A DNA stretch of 64,000 nucleotides from positions 186,001 through 250,000 of the forward strand of contig NZ_JADWYM010000001.1 in NCBI RefSeq assembly GCF_022414535.1, written 5' to 3'. Source of the stretch: Streptomyces sp. MUM 2J (GTDB lineage: Bacteria > Actinomycetota > Actinomycetes > Streptomycetales > Streptomycetaceae). A program made the translations under genes and the position numbers. The notes below the pieces were generated by a model. The model saw nothing but the letters and a program-made list of their open reading frames with translations, was not told the DNA's origin and made no database searches. Positions 44,400 to 54,500 of the stretch are shown in pieces. The stretch's first letter is position 1. Each line of letters starts with the position of its first letter.

Positions 44400-45580
44400 T
44401 GTTGACTGTGCAAGGGGGCGGGGTGGAAGGGAGCGGGCCCGGCCGGACGAGCGGCCCCGCGGCCGGATCCGCGACGGGGGCTCCGGGCGCTCCGGACACC
44501 CCCGAAGCCCCGGCGGAGCCCGACGCACCAGGGGGACCGCCGTCTCCGCTCGGACGGGCGCCAGGGCGACTCACCCCGTGGGCCGTCGCCGGCGTCCTCG
44601 TCCTGCTGCCGGTGCTGGGGCTGCTGTCCCTGCTGATCGGCACCGGCTCCAGTTCACCCGCCCGCGCCTGGGCCTACCTGCTCGGCGACCCGGGCGCCCG
44701 GGCCGACGCCCAACTGCGCCTCGCCGTCGTGGACCTGCGCCTGCCGCGGACCCTGGCCGGGCTCCTGGTCGGCGCCTGCCTCGGAACGGCCGGCTGCCTC
44801 CTTCAGGCCGCCACGCGCAATCCGCTGGCGGAGACCGGGCTGCTCGGCGTCAACTCCGGCGCCGCCTTCGCGGTCGTCGTCGGACTCACCTTCTTCGGCG
44901 TCGGCTCCCCCGAGGGCCTGCTGATGTGGGCGCTGCTCGGTGGCATGGCGGCCAGCGCGGCCGTCCTGCTCCTGGCGAGCGCCGGACGCACCGCGGGCTC
45001 ACCCCTGCGCCTGGTGCTCGCCGGCTCGGCGCTCGGCGCCACCTTCCACGGCCTGACCTCCTCGGTACTGCTCGGCACCCGGTCGACCTTCGACACCTAC
45101 CGCTACTGGACCATCGGCTCCCTCGCCGGAACCACCACCGAAGGCCTGCTCCCGCTGCTGCCGCTGGCCGGCGCCGGACTCCTCCTCGCGCTGCTGACCG
45201 CGCGCCCGCTGTCCGCCCTCGCACTCGGCGACGACAGCGCCCGGTCCCTGGGCCACCGTCCCGGCCGCACCCGGTTGGTGACCGCGGCGGCCGTCTCCCT
45301 GCTCGCCGGGTGTGCGGTCGCCGTCGCCGGGCCGATCGCCTTCCTCGGACTTCTCGCGCCGTACGCGGCCCGTGCCCTGACGGGGCCCCGCATGACCGCC
45401 CAGCTCCTGCTCTCCGCGGTGGTCGGCACGGACGTCATGCTCGCCGCGGACATCCTCGCCCGGATCGTCATCCGCCCCTGGGAGACCCCGGTCAGCGTGC
45501 TCCTCGCCTTCGTCGGCGGCCCGCTGCTGGTCTGGATCGCCCGTTCCTCCCGCCTGTCCACCGCAGGAGCCACCGCATGA
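44399..45580 (+). CDS. fepD: ferric-enterobactin-type ABC permease, FepD-like (393 aa)
   Basis: A FecCD-family permease with about ten hydrophobic segments. Family motifs are LRLPRTLAGLLVGACLGTAGCLLQAATRNPLAETGLLGVNSGAAFAV and VAVAGPIAFLGLLAPYAARALTG. The first 55 residues are a Gly/Pro/Ala-rich cytosolic extension not present in E. coli FepD. The ATG at 44399 fits leaderless transcription from the iron-box promoter; GTG at 44423, after a G-rich tract, is the alternative start. Confidence 0.9.
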   Translation: MLTVQGGGVEGSGPGRTSGPAAGSATGAPGAPDTPEAPAEPDAPGGPPSPLGRAPGRLTPWAVAGVLVLLPVLGLLSLLIGTGSSSPARAWAYLLGDPGARADAQLRLAVVDLRLPRTLAGLLVGACLGTAGCLLQAATRNPLAETGLLGVNSGAAFAVVVGLTFFGVGSPEGLLMWALLGGMAASAAVLLLASAGRTAGSPLRLVLAGSALGATFHGLTSSVLLGTRSTFDTYRYWTIGSLAGTTTEGLLPLLPLAGAGLLLALLTARPLSALALGDDSARSLGHRPGRTRLVTAAAVSLLAGCAVAVAGPIAFLGLLAPYAARALTGPRMTAQLLLSAVVGTDVMLAADILARIVIRPWETPVSVLLAFVGGPLLVWIARSSRLSTAGATA

Positions 45581-46848
45581 CGGACGTGACACCGCACGGG
45601 ATGCCGGAGAGTCCCGCCGCGGCACCGAGGACCGCACCCGGTCGCACCACCTCCCCCGTTGCGCACGCCCCCACGGGCACCGGCACGTCGCCCTCCTCCC
45701 CCGGCCCGGAGTCCCCGCCCTCCGGAACGTCGGCCGCCTTCTCCCCCCGGCCGATGTCCCCGCCCCCCGCCCCGCCCCCCGGCCGGGGGGCGATCGGCAT
45801 CACGCCCCCGGACAGCACCGTTCTGCGGCGCGGCACGCTCTCCTGGCTCTTCCCGCGGCGCGGCGCCCTCGCCGCCGCACTGCTGCTGCCGCTGATCGCC
45901 GTCCTCACCGTCCTCGCCACGCTGGCGAGTTCGACCGGCATGAGCCTGGCCGACACGGTCTCCGGGCTGCTCGGCACGGGCGACCCGGGAGCCACGATGA
46001 TCGTGCGGGACTTCCGGCTGCCCAGGATCTGCGTCGGCGTCATGGTCGGCGCCTGTCTCGGCATCGCCGGCTGCCTGACCCAGGCCCTCGCCGGGAACCG
46101 TCTCGCCACCCCCGACCTGATCGGTGTCAACGACGGTGCCACGGCGGTCGTCGTCGCCACCGCCGCCGGATCGTCCACCGGCATGGTCGGCGCCTGGTGG
46201 CTCGGCCCGCTCGGCGCCGTCGGCGCCGCCGTGCTCGTCGTGCTGTGCGCGGGCGGCGCGGGCACCGCCGGCTACCGCGTCCTGGTCGTCGGCATCGGCG
46301 TCTCCACCTTCATCGGTGCGGCCGGTGACCTCATCATGTCCCGGGAGAACGACAACACCGCCGGTGGCGTCTTCCTCTGGGCCGTCGGCAGCCTCAACGG
46401 CCGCGACTGGACCGTCGGGACACCGCTGCTGATCGCCCTGATCGTGCTGCTGCCGTTCGCCCTGGCCGTCGGTCACCGCCTCCAGCTCCTGCGCTTCGAC
46501 GACGACGTGGCCGCCGCCCTCGGCGCCGACCTGCGCCGGGTACGGGCCGCCGCGCTGGCTCTCGCGGTCGCCCTGGCCGGCATCGCGGTGGGCGTCGGCG
46601 GCCCCATCGGGTTCGTCGCGCTGGCCGCTCCGGTCCTCGCCCAGCGGCTGGCCGGACCCACCCGGGTGCCCGTCCTGGGCTCGGCCCTGGTGGGCGCGGC
46701 ACTGATCACCGCTGCCGACGCCCTCGGCCGCGTCGTCGCCCCCGTCGAACTCCCCGTCGGTGTCGTCACCAGCGTCCTGGGCGGCCCGTTCCTGCTCTGG
46801 GTGCTGCTGCGCGCCGACCCCGACGGGACCACCACCGGAAAGGCCTGA
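45577..46848 (+). CDS. fepG: ferric-enterobactin-type ABC permease, FepG-like (423 aa)
   Basis: The second FecCD permease. FRLPRICVGVMVGACLGIAGCLTQALAGNRLATPDLIGVNDGA and VGVGGPIGFVALAAPVLAQRLAG are the conserved cytosolic-loop motifs. Roughly the first 85 residues are Pro/Ser/Thr/Gly-rich and are not part of the membrane domain. AGGAG precedes the ATG, which overlaps the FepD-like stop (ATGA). Confidence 0.92.
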   Translation: MTDVTPHGMPESPAAAPRTAPGRTTSPVAHAPTGTGTSPSSPGPESPPSGTSAAFSPRPMSPPPAPPPGRGAIGITPPDSTVLRRGTLSWLFPRRGALAAALLLPLIAVLTVLATLASSTGMSLADTVSGLLGTGDPGATMIVRDFRLPRICVGVMVGACLGIAGCLTQALAGNRLATPDLIGVNDGATAVVVATAAGSSTGMVGAWWLGPLGAVGAAVLVVLCAGGAGTAGYRVLVVGIGVSTFIGAAGDLIMSRENDNTAGGVFLWAVGSLNGRDWTVGTPLLIALIVLLPFALAVGHRLQLLRFDDDVAAALGADLRRVRAAALALAVALAGIAVGVGGPIGFVALAAPVLAQRLAGPTRVPVLGSALVGAALITAADALGRVVAPVELPVGVVTSVLGGPFLLWVLLRADPDGTTTGKA

Positions 46849-46855
46849 CCCCACC

Positions 46856-47668
46856 GTGACCGACCTGACGCAGCCGGGCCGCCCGGGCCTGGACGTTCGC
46901 TCCCTGCACGCCGGCTACCCCGGCCGCCCCGTCGTCCGGGGCGTCGACCTGACCGTCCCCGCCGGGCGGGTCGCCGCGGTCGTCGGCCCCAACGGCTGCG
47001 GCAAATCCACCCTGTTGCGCACCATCGCCCGCCTGCACCGGCCCGACTCCGGAACCGTCCGTGCGGCGGGCGAGGACGTCTGGTCACTGACACAGCGCCG
47101 CGCCGCCCACCGGATCGCCCTGCTCCCGCAGGCGCCGCGCGCCCCCGAGGCGATCACCGTGGCCGGCCTGGTCCGCTACGGCCGCCACCCCCACCAGGGC
47201 CTGCTCCGCCAGTGGTCGCGCGCCGACGAACAGGCCGTACGGGAGGCCCTGGACGCCACCGGCACCGCCGGCCTGGCCGGTGAGCGCCTCGACCGGCTCT
47301 CCGGTGGTCAGCGGCAACGCTGCTGGCTGGCCATGGTGCTCGCGCAGCAGACCCCGGTCGTCCTCCTGGACGAGCCCACCAGCGCGCTGGACCTCGGCCA
47401 CGCGGTCGAGGTCCTGGAACTGGTCCGCGAGGTGGCCGCGGCCGGACGCACCGTGGTGATGGTCCAGCACGACCTCGCCGCCGCCGCTCGGTACGCGGAC
47501 ACCGTCGTCGCCATGAAGGACGGCCGCGTGACCGCCCAGGGCGCCCCGGCCGACACCGTCGACGAGGCCCTGGTGAAGGACCTCTACGGCATCGACGCCG
47601 ACATCCTCCGCGCCCCCTCGGACGCGTCCCCGGTGGTCGTCCCCCGCCCACGCGCCCGGGTCGTCTGA
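46856..47668 (+). CDS. fepC: ferric-siderophore ABC transporter ATPase, FepC-like (270 aa)
   Basis: The import ATPase: Walker A VVGPNGCGKSTLL, Q-loop ALLPQAP, signature RLSGGQRQRCWLAMVLAQ, Walker B VVLLDEPTSALDLGHAVEVLEL and the switch His in VMVQHDLAAAARYAD. GNGxGKST with Cys and the DLGHA/H segment are typical of iron-siderophore importers. The GTG at 46856 lies 7 nt after the permease stop. It closes the uptake operon. Confidence 0.93.
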   Translation: MTDLTQPGRPGLDVRSLHAGYPGRPVVRGVDLTVPAGRVAAVVGPNGCGKSTLLRTIARLHRPDSGTVRAAGEDVWSLTQRRAAHRIALLPQAPRAPEAITVAGLVRYGRHPHQGLLRQWSRADEQAVREALDATGTAGLAGERLDRLSGGQRQRCWLAMVLAQQTPVVLLDEPTSALDLGHAVEVLELVREVAAAGRTVVMVQHDLAAAARYADTVVAMKDGRVTAQGAPADTVDEALVKDLYGIDADILRAPSDASPVVVPRPRARVV

Positions 47669-48010
47669 CCCACGGGCTCGGAACGTGCCAGGGCGACACG
47701 ACGTCCGCCGCACGGCCACACACCGAACCTCACGCACACAGGGTGTCGCCGTCTGCCGACCGGACCACTGACCCCGGCAGGTCGCAGAGGGCGTCGCGCA
47801 CCGGCCGACGGCCGGGCGGGCGCCCGGACAGCGGGGCGGACCACGGCACGCCGTGGGGCGGACCGGAGCACGGGAGCGTCAGCAGCCCGACGACCACGGC
47901 GTCGGCCTCCCGAACACCGCCGGCGGCCGGGACCGGACGGCGTCGCGGCCCGCTTCGGGGGTGGCGTGATCGGACAAGAGAATTCGGACAGACCGCCGTA
48001 GGGTCGCGAC
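47669..48010. other. 342-bp intergenic region
   Basis: No gene is supported. It separates the siderophore uptake operon from the epimerase/reductase gene. The AT-richer patch about 47965-48000 (TCGGACAAGAGAATTCGGACAG, read in two parts) is the most likely promoter for the downstream gene. No clear terminator hairpin was found after the ATPase gene. Confidence 0.4.
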
Positions 48011-49096
48011 ATGCACCAAGAACCGGACCTGACCGGCATCCCCGTGGACACCTCCGCCCCCGTCCTGGTCACCGGCGCGACGGGGTACGTCGCCGGGTGG
48101 CTCGTGAAGGGCCTCCTCGACGCAGGTGTCACGGTGCACGCCGCAGTGCGCGACCCGGGCAGCACCGCCAAGATCGAGCACCTCGTCGACTTCGCCGAGA
48201 AGGCGCCGGGTGACATCCGGTTCTTCGCCGCGGACCTGCTGGAGGAGGGCTCGTACGCCGAGGCGATGGCCGGCTGCCGCATCGTGTTCCACACGGCGTC
48301 CCCGTTCACCAGCCAGGTGGACGATCCCCAGCGCGAGCTGATCGACCCGGCCGTCCTGGGCACGCGCACCGTGCTGGAGAGCGCGAACGCGACCCCCTCC
48401 GTGCAGCGGGTCGTGCTCACGTCCTCCTGCGCCGCGATCTACACCGACGCCACCGACTGCGCCAAGGCTCCCGGCGGCCGGCTGACCGAGGACGTCTGGA
48501 ACACGACCGCGTCGCTGGACTACCAGCCCTACAGCTACTCCAAGCTGTTGGCCGAGCGGGCCGCGTGGGACATCGCCGACGCGCAGGACCGGTGGCGGCT
48601 GGTCGTCATCAACCCGTCCCTGGTCATCGGGCCCTCGGTCAACGCGCAGCCCACCTCGGAGAGCTTCTCGATCGTCCGGCAGCTCGGTGACGGCACCCTG
48701 CGCCGGGGCGCCCCCCGTGCCGGGCTCGGTGTCGTCGACGTCCGCGACCTGGCCCGCGCGCACATCGCCGCCGGGTACCTGCCCGACGCCCACGGCCGCC
48801 ACATCCTCTCCGGCCACGACGCCGACCTCCTCGCACTGGGCCGGGCCCTGCTCCCGCGTTTCGGGGACCGCTTCCCGATCCCCAGGCGTGCTCTGCCCAA
48901 GCCGCTGGTGTGGCTCGCGGCGCCGAGCGCCGGGCTCTCCCGCACCTTCGTCAGCCGCAATGTCGGCGTGGAGTGGCACGCGGACAACGGCAAGAGCCGC
49001 CGTGAGCTGGGCATGGTCTACCGGCCGCTCCAGGAGTCGATGGAGGACATGTTCCAGCAGTTCGTCGAGCAGGGCGCGGTCACCGCCCGCGCGTAG
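48011..49096 (+). CDS. NAD(P)-dependent epimerase/dehydratase, dihydroflavonol reductase-like (361 aa)
   Basis: An extended short-chain dehydrogenase with the nucleotide-binding motif VTGATGYVAGWLVKGLL, followed by VHAAVRDPGS, AADLLEEGSYAEAMAGCRIVFHTASPF (anthocyanidin/cinnamoyl-CoA reductase type), the TSSCAAIY strand and the catalytic YSYSKLLAE (YxxxK). It probably reduces a ketone or aldehyde; the substrate cannot be read from sequence. The AraC regulator gene begins 4 bp downstream, so they form a two-gene unit. Confidence 0.88.
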   Translation: MHQEPDLTGIPVDTSAPVLVTGATGYVAGWLVKGLLDAGVTVHAAVRDPGSTAKIEHLVDFAEKAPGDIRFFAADLLEEGSYAEAMAGCRIVFHTASPFTSQVDDPQRELIDPAVLGTRTVLESANATPSVQRVVLTSSCAAIYTDATDCAKAPGGRLTEDVWNTTASLDYQPYSYSKLLAERAAWDIADAQDRWRLVVINPSLVIGPSVNAQPTSESFSIVRQLGDGTLRRGAPRAGLGVVDVRDLARAHIAAGYLPDAHGRHILSGHDADLLALGRALLPRFGDRFPIPRRALPKPLVWLAAPSAGLSRTFVSRNVGVEWHADNGKSRRELGMVYRPLQESMEDMFQQFVEQGAVTARA

Positions 49097-49100
49097 CCCG

Positions 49101-50111
49101 ATGTCGACCTACTCCCTCACCGCGGGCTGGCGCCGCGTCCTGTCCGCTCTCGGTCTGGACCCTGCGGCGGTACTGCGGCACGCCGGTCTGCCCGCGGATC
49201 TCCCGGAGCGTCCGCAGGCGCGGATCGGGGCCGAGGAGTTCTTCGCGCTGTGGGAGGCGGCCGACGCCCTGTACACCGGCCCCGACCTGGCGGTCGCGGC
49301 TGCCTCGGCGGTGTCGGCCGATCACTTCGACGCGCCCGTCTTCGCCGGGCTGGCCAGCCGCGACCTCGCCCAGGCGGCGGCACGCATCGCCGTCTACAAG
49401 CGGCTCATCTATCCGGTGACGCTGGACGTGCGCACCGATACGGGCCTCAGGATCGCGCTGCGCCCGCGGGACCCGTTCACGCCGCCCGCCGTGCTGGAAC
49501 GGTTCGAGCTGCTCTTCTGGGTGGCCTTCGCCCGGCTGGCGACGGGGGTCCGGGTGGGTCCGGCGCGGATCACGGTGCCCGCGCCGCCCGACGACCAGTC
49601 CGCCGTGGCGGAATTCCTCGACGGCGTCCGCCTCACCCGCGGCCACCGCGCGGAAGTGGTCTTCTCCCCGAACGACATGCACCGGCCGTTCGTGACCGGC
49701 GTGCACACCGGAATGTGGGAACACGTCGAACCGGACCTGCGCCGGCGCCTGCGCGACCTGGAGGAGTCCGCGACGTGGGCGGAGCGCACGCACACCGCAC
49801 TGCTGACCTGCCTGCCGGCGGGGCGGGGCACCCTGGCCGACGTGGCGGCCGAGCTGGCGACGAGCCCGCGCACCCTGCAGCGCCGCCTGGGTGCGGAAGG
49901 AACGTCGTTCCAGAAGGTCCTCGCGCAGACCCGGGAGCGGATGGCCCGGGCCTACCTGCGGCGCTCCTCCCTCTCCTACACCGAGATCGCGTTCCTGATC
50001 GGGTACGGGGAGCTGACGTCGCTCCACCGCGCCCTGCGCCAGTGGACGGGTGAGACGCCGCGCGGCCTGCGCTCCGACGTGAGCGGACCCGCCCTCAGCG
50101 GTCGGCGCTGA
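49101..50111 (+). CDS. AraC family transcriptional regulator (336 aa)
   Basis: An OruR/ToxR-type AraC regulator. The N-terminal effector domain (residues 1-200) contains GLDPAAVLRHAGLPADLPERPQARIGAEEFFALWEA. The C-terminal double helix-turn-helix runs LADVAAELATSPRTLQRRLGAEGTSFQKVL ... ARAYLRRSSLSYTEIAFLIGYGELTSLHRALRQWTGETPRGLR. It follows the reductase gene and probably controls it. The frame ends at a TGA directly before a terminator hairpin. Confidence 0.9.
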   Translation: MSTYSLTAGWRRVLSALGLDPAAVLRHAGLPADLPERPQARIGAEEFFALWEAADALYTGPDLAVAAASAVSADHFDAPVFAGLASRDLAQAAARIAVYKRLIYPVTLDVRTDTGLRIALRPRDPFTPPAVLERFELLFWVAFARLATGVRVGPARITVPAPPDDQSAVAEFLDGVRLTRGHRAEVVFSPNDMHRPFVTGVHTGMWEHVEPDLRRRLRDLEESATWAERTHTALLTCLPAGRGTLADVAAELATSPRTLQRRLGAEGTSFQKVLAQTRERMARAYLRRSSLSYTEIAFLIGYGELTSLHRALRQWTGETPRGLRSDVSGPALSGRR

Positions 50112-50112
50112 T

Positions 50113-50136
50113 CTGCCCGACGCCCCCGTCGGGCAG
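50113..50136. terminator. hairpin terminator between the AraC gene and the Wadjet operon
   Basis: Perfect 10-bp arms CTGCCCGACG and CGTCGGGCAG with a CCCC loop begin 2 nt after the AraC stop codon. The position between converging transcripts suggests action in both directions. Confidence 0.75.
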
Positions 50137-50316
50137 CCACCGGGCCCGGCAGCCGGCCGCACGTCCTTTCCTGCGGCGCGTCCGTCTCCACCGCAACGGC
50201 CCTCTTGGGCGGCGTCCCAGGCCGCTCGGCGCTGTGCACGGGACTTCGACAAGCCGAGCACCGTGCCGGTCGTCGCCCCGGCCGGGCCCCGGGGGTGGGA
50301 GGTCGACGGCCTGACG

Positions 50317-51594
50317 TCACGACCCGCCGGTGCGGCCCTGCCGCGCGACGGCGCCGGCGAGGTCGTCCAGGAGCACCTCGGCCACCAGTTCCTCGACGAC
50401 GGCGGAGCCGTGCTCGGCCATGGCCCCGGCCAACTCCGCGTCCCACGGTGCCTCGGTGATGCGGCCGGCGCTGGGACCGTGCGGGTTGCGGGCGACCGCC
50501 GTCCGGTAGTCGGCGGCGGTCATGCGCCAGGGTCGCGCCGGCGTCCTGTCCATGATGTACGCGGCGATGCGGATCCCTTCGCCGTCGAAGTCGCCGTGGT
50601 GGCGGAGGGCTGCGCCGTGCTCCGCGAGCATGCGCAGCAGCCCGATCACCGCGCTGTTGGGCCACCCCGAGGTGCACACGAGAGGCGGGCAGTCCGGGCC
50701 GAACCGGCGTACCGCGAGAGCCAGGACGCTGGGGTTCTCCACGGCGTGCACGACGACGGGTACCGGATCGGCGGCGAGGGCGAACTCGCCCGGGGCGCGC
50801 AGTTGGGCGAGGGTCAGGCAGGTGGCCTGTCCGGCCTCGGCACAGACGCGCGCCACGCGCGCGAGCGGGCCGTCGCCCAGCGGGCGCAGTCCACCGACGA
50901 GAACGGTGGCGGACAGGTCGTCGGCGGCGACACCGGCACGCGCCCACAGGGCCCGCCGGTCGGCCGCCGACCGCGGCGGGTCGGTGTCGTGCAGGGCCGC
51001 CAGGGCACGCAGGACGAGGCCGGACACAGGGGTGCCGTCGTCGAGCGCGTGTGCATGGCCGTCGAGGACCCGGGCGGCGAAGACGGGCAGTGGTTCCGCC
51101 GGGGCGGGCAGTTCGGCGAGCACCGTGAGCGCGTCGGTGAGCAGGGATCGCGTGTGTTCCACCGAGCCCCCCACCGGGCCGGCTGCCCGGCAGGAGGCGG
51201 CCCAGTCGGAGAGGGCCGGCTGGGCCCGCACGATGGCGTGGCCGTCGAGCCAGGTCCACAGATCGGCGCGGTCGGACTCCCGGCGGCGCCGGTCGGCCGC
51301 GCGGTCCCCGAGCGGACCGACGAGCGCGGTGACGGTTTCCCGCACGGTACGACCGGACAGCTCGGTCACGGCTTCCTCCAGCCGGAGCATGGCGACGGTG
51401 GGCCGGGCCTCCGGCAGCCGGTCCAGACCGAGCAGGTCGGCGAGGGCCTCGCGTTCGGCGTCGTCCAGCGGTCCGAGGCGCACCCGGGAGACGCGGCGAC
51501 CGGAGGAGAGGCGGTCGTGGACCGCGTGCCACAGCGGCCGGAGTTCGGGACGGCGCAGACTGTCCTCGCCCCGGCGCCGCCCGGGGCCGGTCAT
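50317..51594 (-). CDS. jetD: JetD, Toprim nuclease subunit of type II Wadjet (TIGR02679/DUF2399), 425 aa
   Basis: A TIGR02679-family protein. The C-terminal half carries a Toprim nuclease core: VVHAVENPSVLALAV (catalytic Glu), PLVCTSGWPNSAVIGLLRML, then HHGDFDGEGIRIAAYIM (metal-binding DxD). In Wadjet, JetD cleaves closed-circular plasmid DNA after the JetABC motor extrudes it. The N-terminal half is an Arg/Leu-rich arm that would dock on the complex. The ATG overlaps the JetC stop by 4 nt, and the gene ends the operon. Confidence 0.9.
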   Translation of the reverse strand: MTGPGRRRGEDSLRRPELRPLWHAVHDRLSSGRRVSRVRLGPLDDAEREALADLLGLDRLPEARPTVAMLRLEEAVTELSGRTVRETVTALVGPLGDRAADRRRRESDRADLWTWLDGHAIVRAQPALSDWAASCRAAGPVGGSVEHTRSLLTDALTVLAELPAPAEPLPVFAARVLDGHAHALDDGTPVSGLVLRALAALHDTDPPRSAADRRALWARAGVAADDLSATVLVGGLRPLGDGPLARVARVCAEAGQATCLTLAQLRAPGEFALAADPVPVVVHAVENPSVLALAVRRFGPDCPPLVCTSGWPNSAVIGLLRMLAEHGAALRHHGDFDGEGIRIAAYIMDRTPARPWRMTAADYRTAVARNPHGPSAGRITEAPWDAELAGAMAEHGSAVVEELVAEVLLDDLAGAVARQGRTGGS

Positions 51595-54500
51595 CCCGCC
51601 TCCAGATCGCTGCCGGTCCAGACGAATCGGGCGCTGGTGACCGCGTCGTCGTGCCCGTCGGTGAGGAGCTGGTGGACGGCGATGCCGGGCAGCTCCCCGT
51701 AGGTGCACCATTCGTGGTCGGAGGTGACCACGAGGTCCAGGTCGAGTGCGGTGAGCAGGGCGAAGACCTGTCCGCGGTTGACGGTGTCGACGCCGACGAA
51801 GACCTCGTCCAGCAGGATCGGCCGGGGCGCCAGGGGCACGGCCTCGTAGTGCGCGGCGACGGCGGCGAACAGCGGCAGGTGCAGGGCGATGGCCTTCTCC
51901 CCGCCGGAGAGCGCACCGTGCAGCTTCTTGGTCAGCGGCTGCCATCCGGTGCCGTTCGCCCGGTCCAGGCGGACGGTGAAGCGGTGCCAGGCGGTGTAGT
52001 CGAGCACCTCGCCGAGCTGTTCCTCCCAGCTCGCGGCGGTGCCGCTGCCCTTCGCCTCCTCGATCCGGGTGCGGAAGAACGCGTGCAGGGCGTCCCGGTC
52101 GGACTCGGTGACCCGGCCGGGGTCCTTCAGCAGCAGCTGACGGGCGGTGCGGGTGGTGTCCGGAAGGTCCGGGCGAACGTCCCAGACGAGCTGGACGGCG
52201 ACGTTGGAGGCGGTACGGACCCGCTCCAGGTGCCCGTTCATCCGGTCGACGAGTTCGCCGGCCTGGCGGATGCGGGCCGCGAGGTGGCGGCGGATGTCGC
52301 CGGTGAGGATCTGGTCGAAGAGACGCCGCTCGGTGCCGGTGATGTCGTCCCGGCTGCGGTCGCGTTCCCGGGTGAGCGTGTCGAGCAGGCCGGTGGCCCC
52401 CACGCGTACGCCGTCCAGGGTCGCGGTGAACAGCTGGATGTCGTCGTCGGGTTCCAGGTCCAGGTCGGCGCGGGCGCCGACCCGCCGGCGGGCCTCGTGG
52501 ACCGCTTCGGAGAGGCGGGTCGCGGCGTCGCCCAGGTTGCGGGGGGCGTGCGGGACGCCGGGCCACTGGGCCGCCGTGGCTCGGGCTGCCTCCAGGGTGG
52601 CCCTGGTGCCCTCCCCCGCGTCCGGTTCCGGTGCGATGCCGGCGTCCTGTGCGAGCCCGACCCGGCACAGGTGCCGGAAGCGGTGCGCCGCGCCGTCGCG
52701 GGCCGCGACGGCCCGTTCCCGGAGTTCGGCGTCCTGGGCGCTGGTGGCCCGCAGTTCCCCGATGCGGCCCTCCAGGCCCAGCAGGAGGTCGGCCGCCCGA
52801 GCGGCCTCCTCCCGGCAGCCCCGCAGTTCGGCCCGGGCCGCGGCGACGCGGGCGACGATCTGCCGGTAGTCCTCGCCGACGGTGGCCTCCGCCGCCTCCA
52901 GACGTGCCGTCAGCCCCGCCGCCTCCGCTTCGGCGGCGGCCGCGGCCTCGGCCTGCTCGCCGGCGGACCTGCGCGAGCGCTCCGCCTGCGCGGCCGTCCG
53001 GTGGGCCCGGTCGGCGGCGGTGGCGGCCGTGAGGTGGGTGTCCACCCAGGTGTCGGCGGTGTCGCGGAACCGGTCGACCTGGGCGGAGAGTTCCCGCAGC
53101 CGGTCGCGGTCGGTCGGCAGCCCGTGTTCCGCGGCCAGGCGGCTGAGCGTGCGCAGTGCTGCCGTCACCTCGTCCTCGTGCCGTGCCAGCCGCCCGGCGG
53201 CGTCGCGTACGGCGTCGTCGCGGGCGGCCACCGCCGCCTCGGCCCGGTCCCGGTCCCGCCGTCGGGCGTCGAGCGGCCGGTGGTCGGGGCGGGCGCCGCG
53301 GTCGGCGTCGAGCCGGGCGCGGCGGGCATGGAGTGTGCGGAGCCGGTCGTCGAGTGCGGCGAGGGCCGCGTTCGTCCCACCGATGCGGTCGGTCAGGTCA
53401 CCGATCAGGCGGTGCCGGGCCCGCTGTCGTGCCAGGGCGCCGATGTGGGCCGGTTCCGGCTTGCTCCAGGTGCCGGTGGCGAGCGCGAGGCGCCAGGCGC
53501 CGTCGGCGGAGACGGCGGCGGGGTGACCGGAGGGCAGGGTGGCGCCGTAGGCGATCCCGGCGAGGATGCGGGTCACCGTGTCGGGCGGGACGGGGATGTC
53601 CTCCTCGGGCATCAGCACCTCCAGCAGGCTGGGACCGGAGGTGGCCACGGCGAGTCCGGCCTCGGCGCGGGTGTCGTGGCCCGGCAGCGAGATCCCGTCG
53701 TAGGGGCTGACCCAGGCGTCCAGGAGGCCGGACGCCTCCAGTGCCGCCTCAACCGCGGCGCGGACGGCGGGCGGGACCTCGTCCCGGAAGGTGACGAGCC
53801 GCCACAGGGGTGCTCCCGCGGTCGCCGTGCGGACGGTGGTCCGGGTGGGCGGGGGCACGGGCGGGAGATCGCCCTCGCCGCTGAGTCCGCGGATCTTCTG
53901 CTCCAGCCTTCCCCGCTCGTCCACCAGGTCCTGGCGGGCGGCGCGGGCGGCGGCCTCGGCCGTACCGATCTCCTGTTCCAGCGGGCGTGCGGCGGCCTCG
54001 ACCAGAGCCGTCACCTCGGCCTCGGCCGCGGCCCGGGCCATGAGTTCCGCTGGGTCGGGGATGCGGAGTTCCACACACCCCTCGGCCCAGGCGAGCAGGT
54101 GTTCCGCGTGTGCGGCAAGCGCGTCGTCCCAGGCGTCGGACGCCTCGTCCCGCCCGGCGATCGCCTCCGCGAGCCGGGTACGGGCCTGGTCCAGCAGGTC
54201 CTCGGCGGCGCCGCGGTCGCGCACGGCGCGATCGTGCTCGTCGACCGCCCCGGTGACGAGACCGACCTGCTGCCGCCGCGCGGTGACCGCGCCACGCAGT
54301 AGCCGGCGGGCCTGCCGGGCCCCGGTCCCGTCCACCGTGCGGGGGATGGTGGAGGTGCCGGGGCGACGATCGCTCGCTTCCTGCCCCGGGCCCTCGTGGG
54401 GCGTCACCGCGAGGTCCGCGTCGAGGGCGGTTCCGATCTCGTGCCGGAGGGACTCCATGCCCGCGGCACGGGCCGACCGCAGGGCCTCGTCGGCGGCTTC

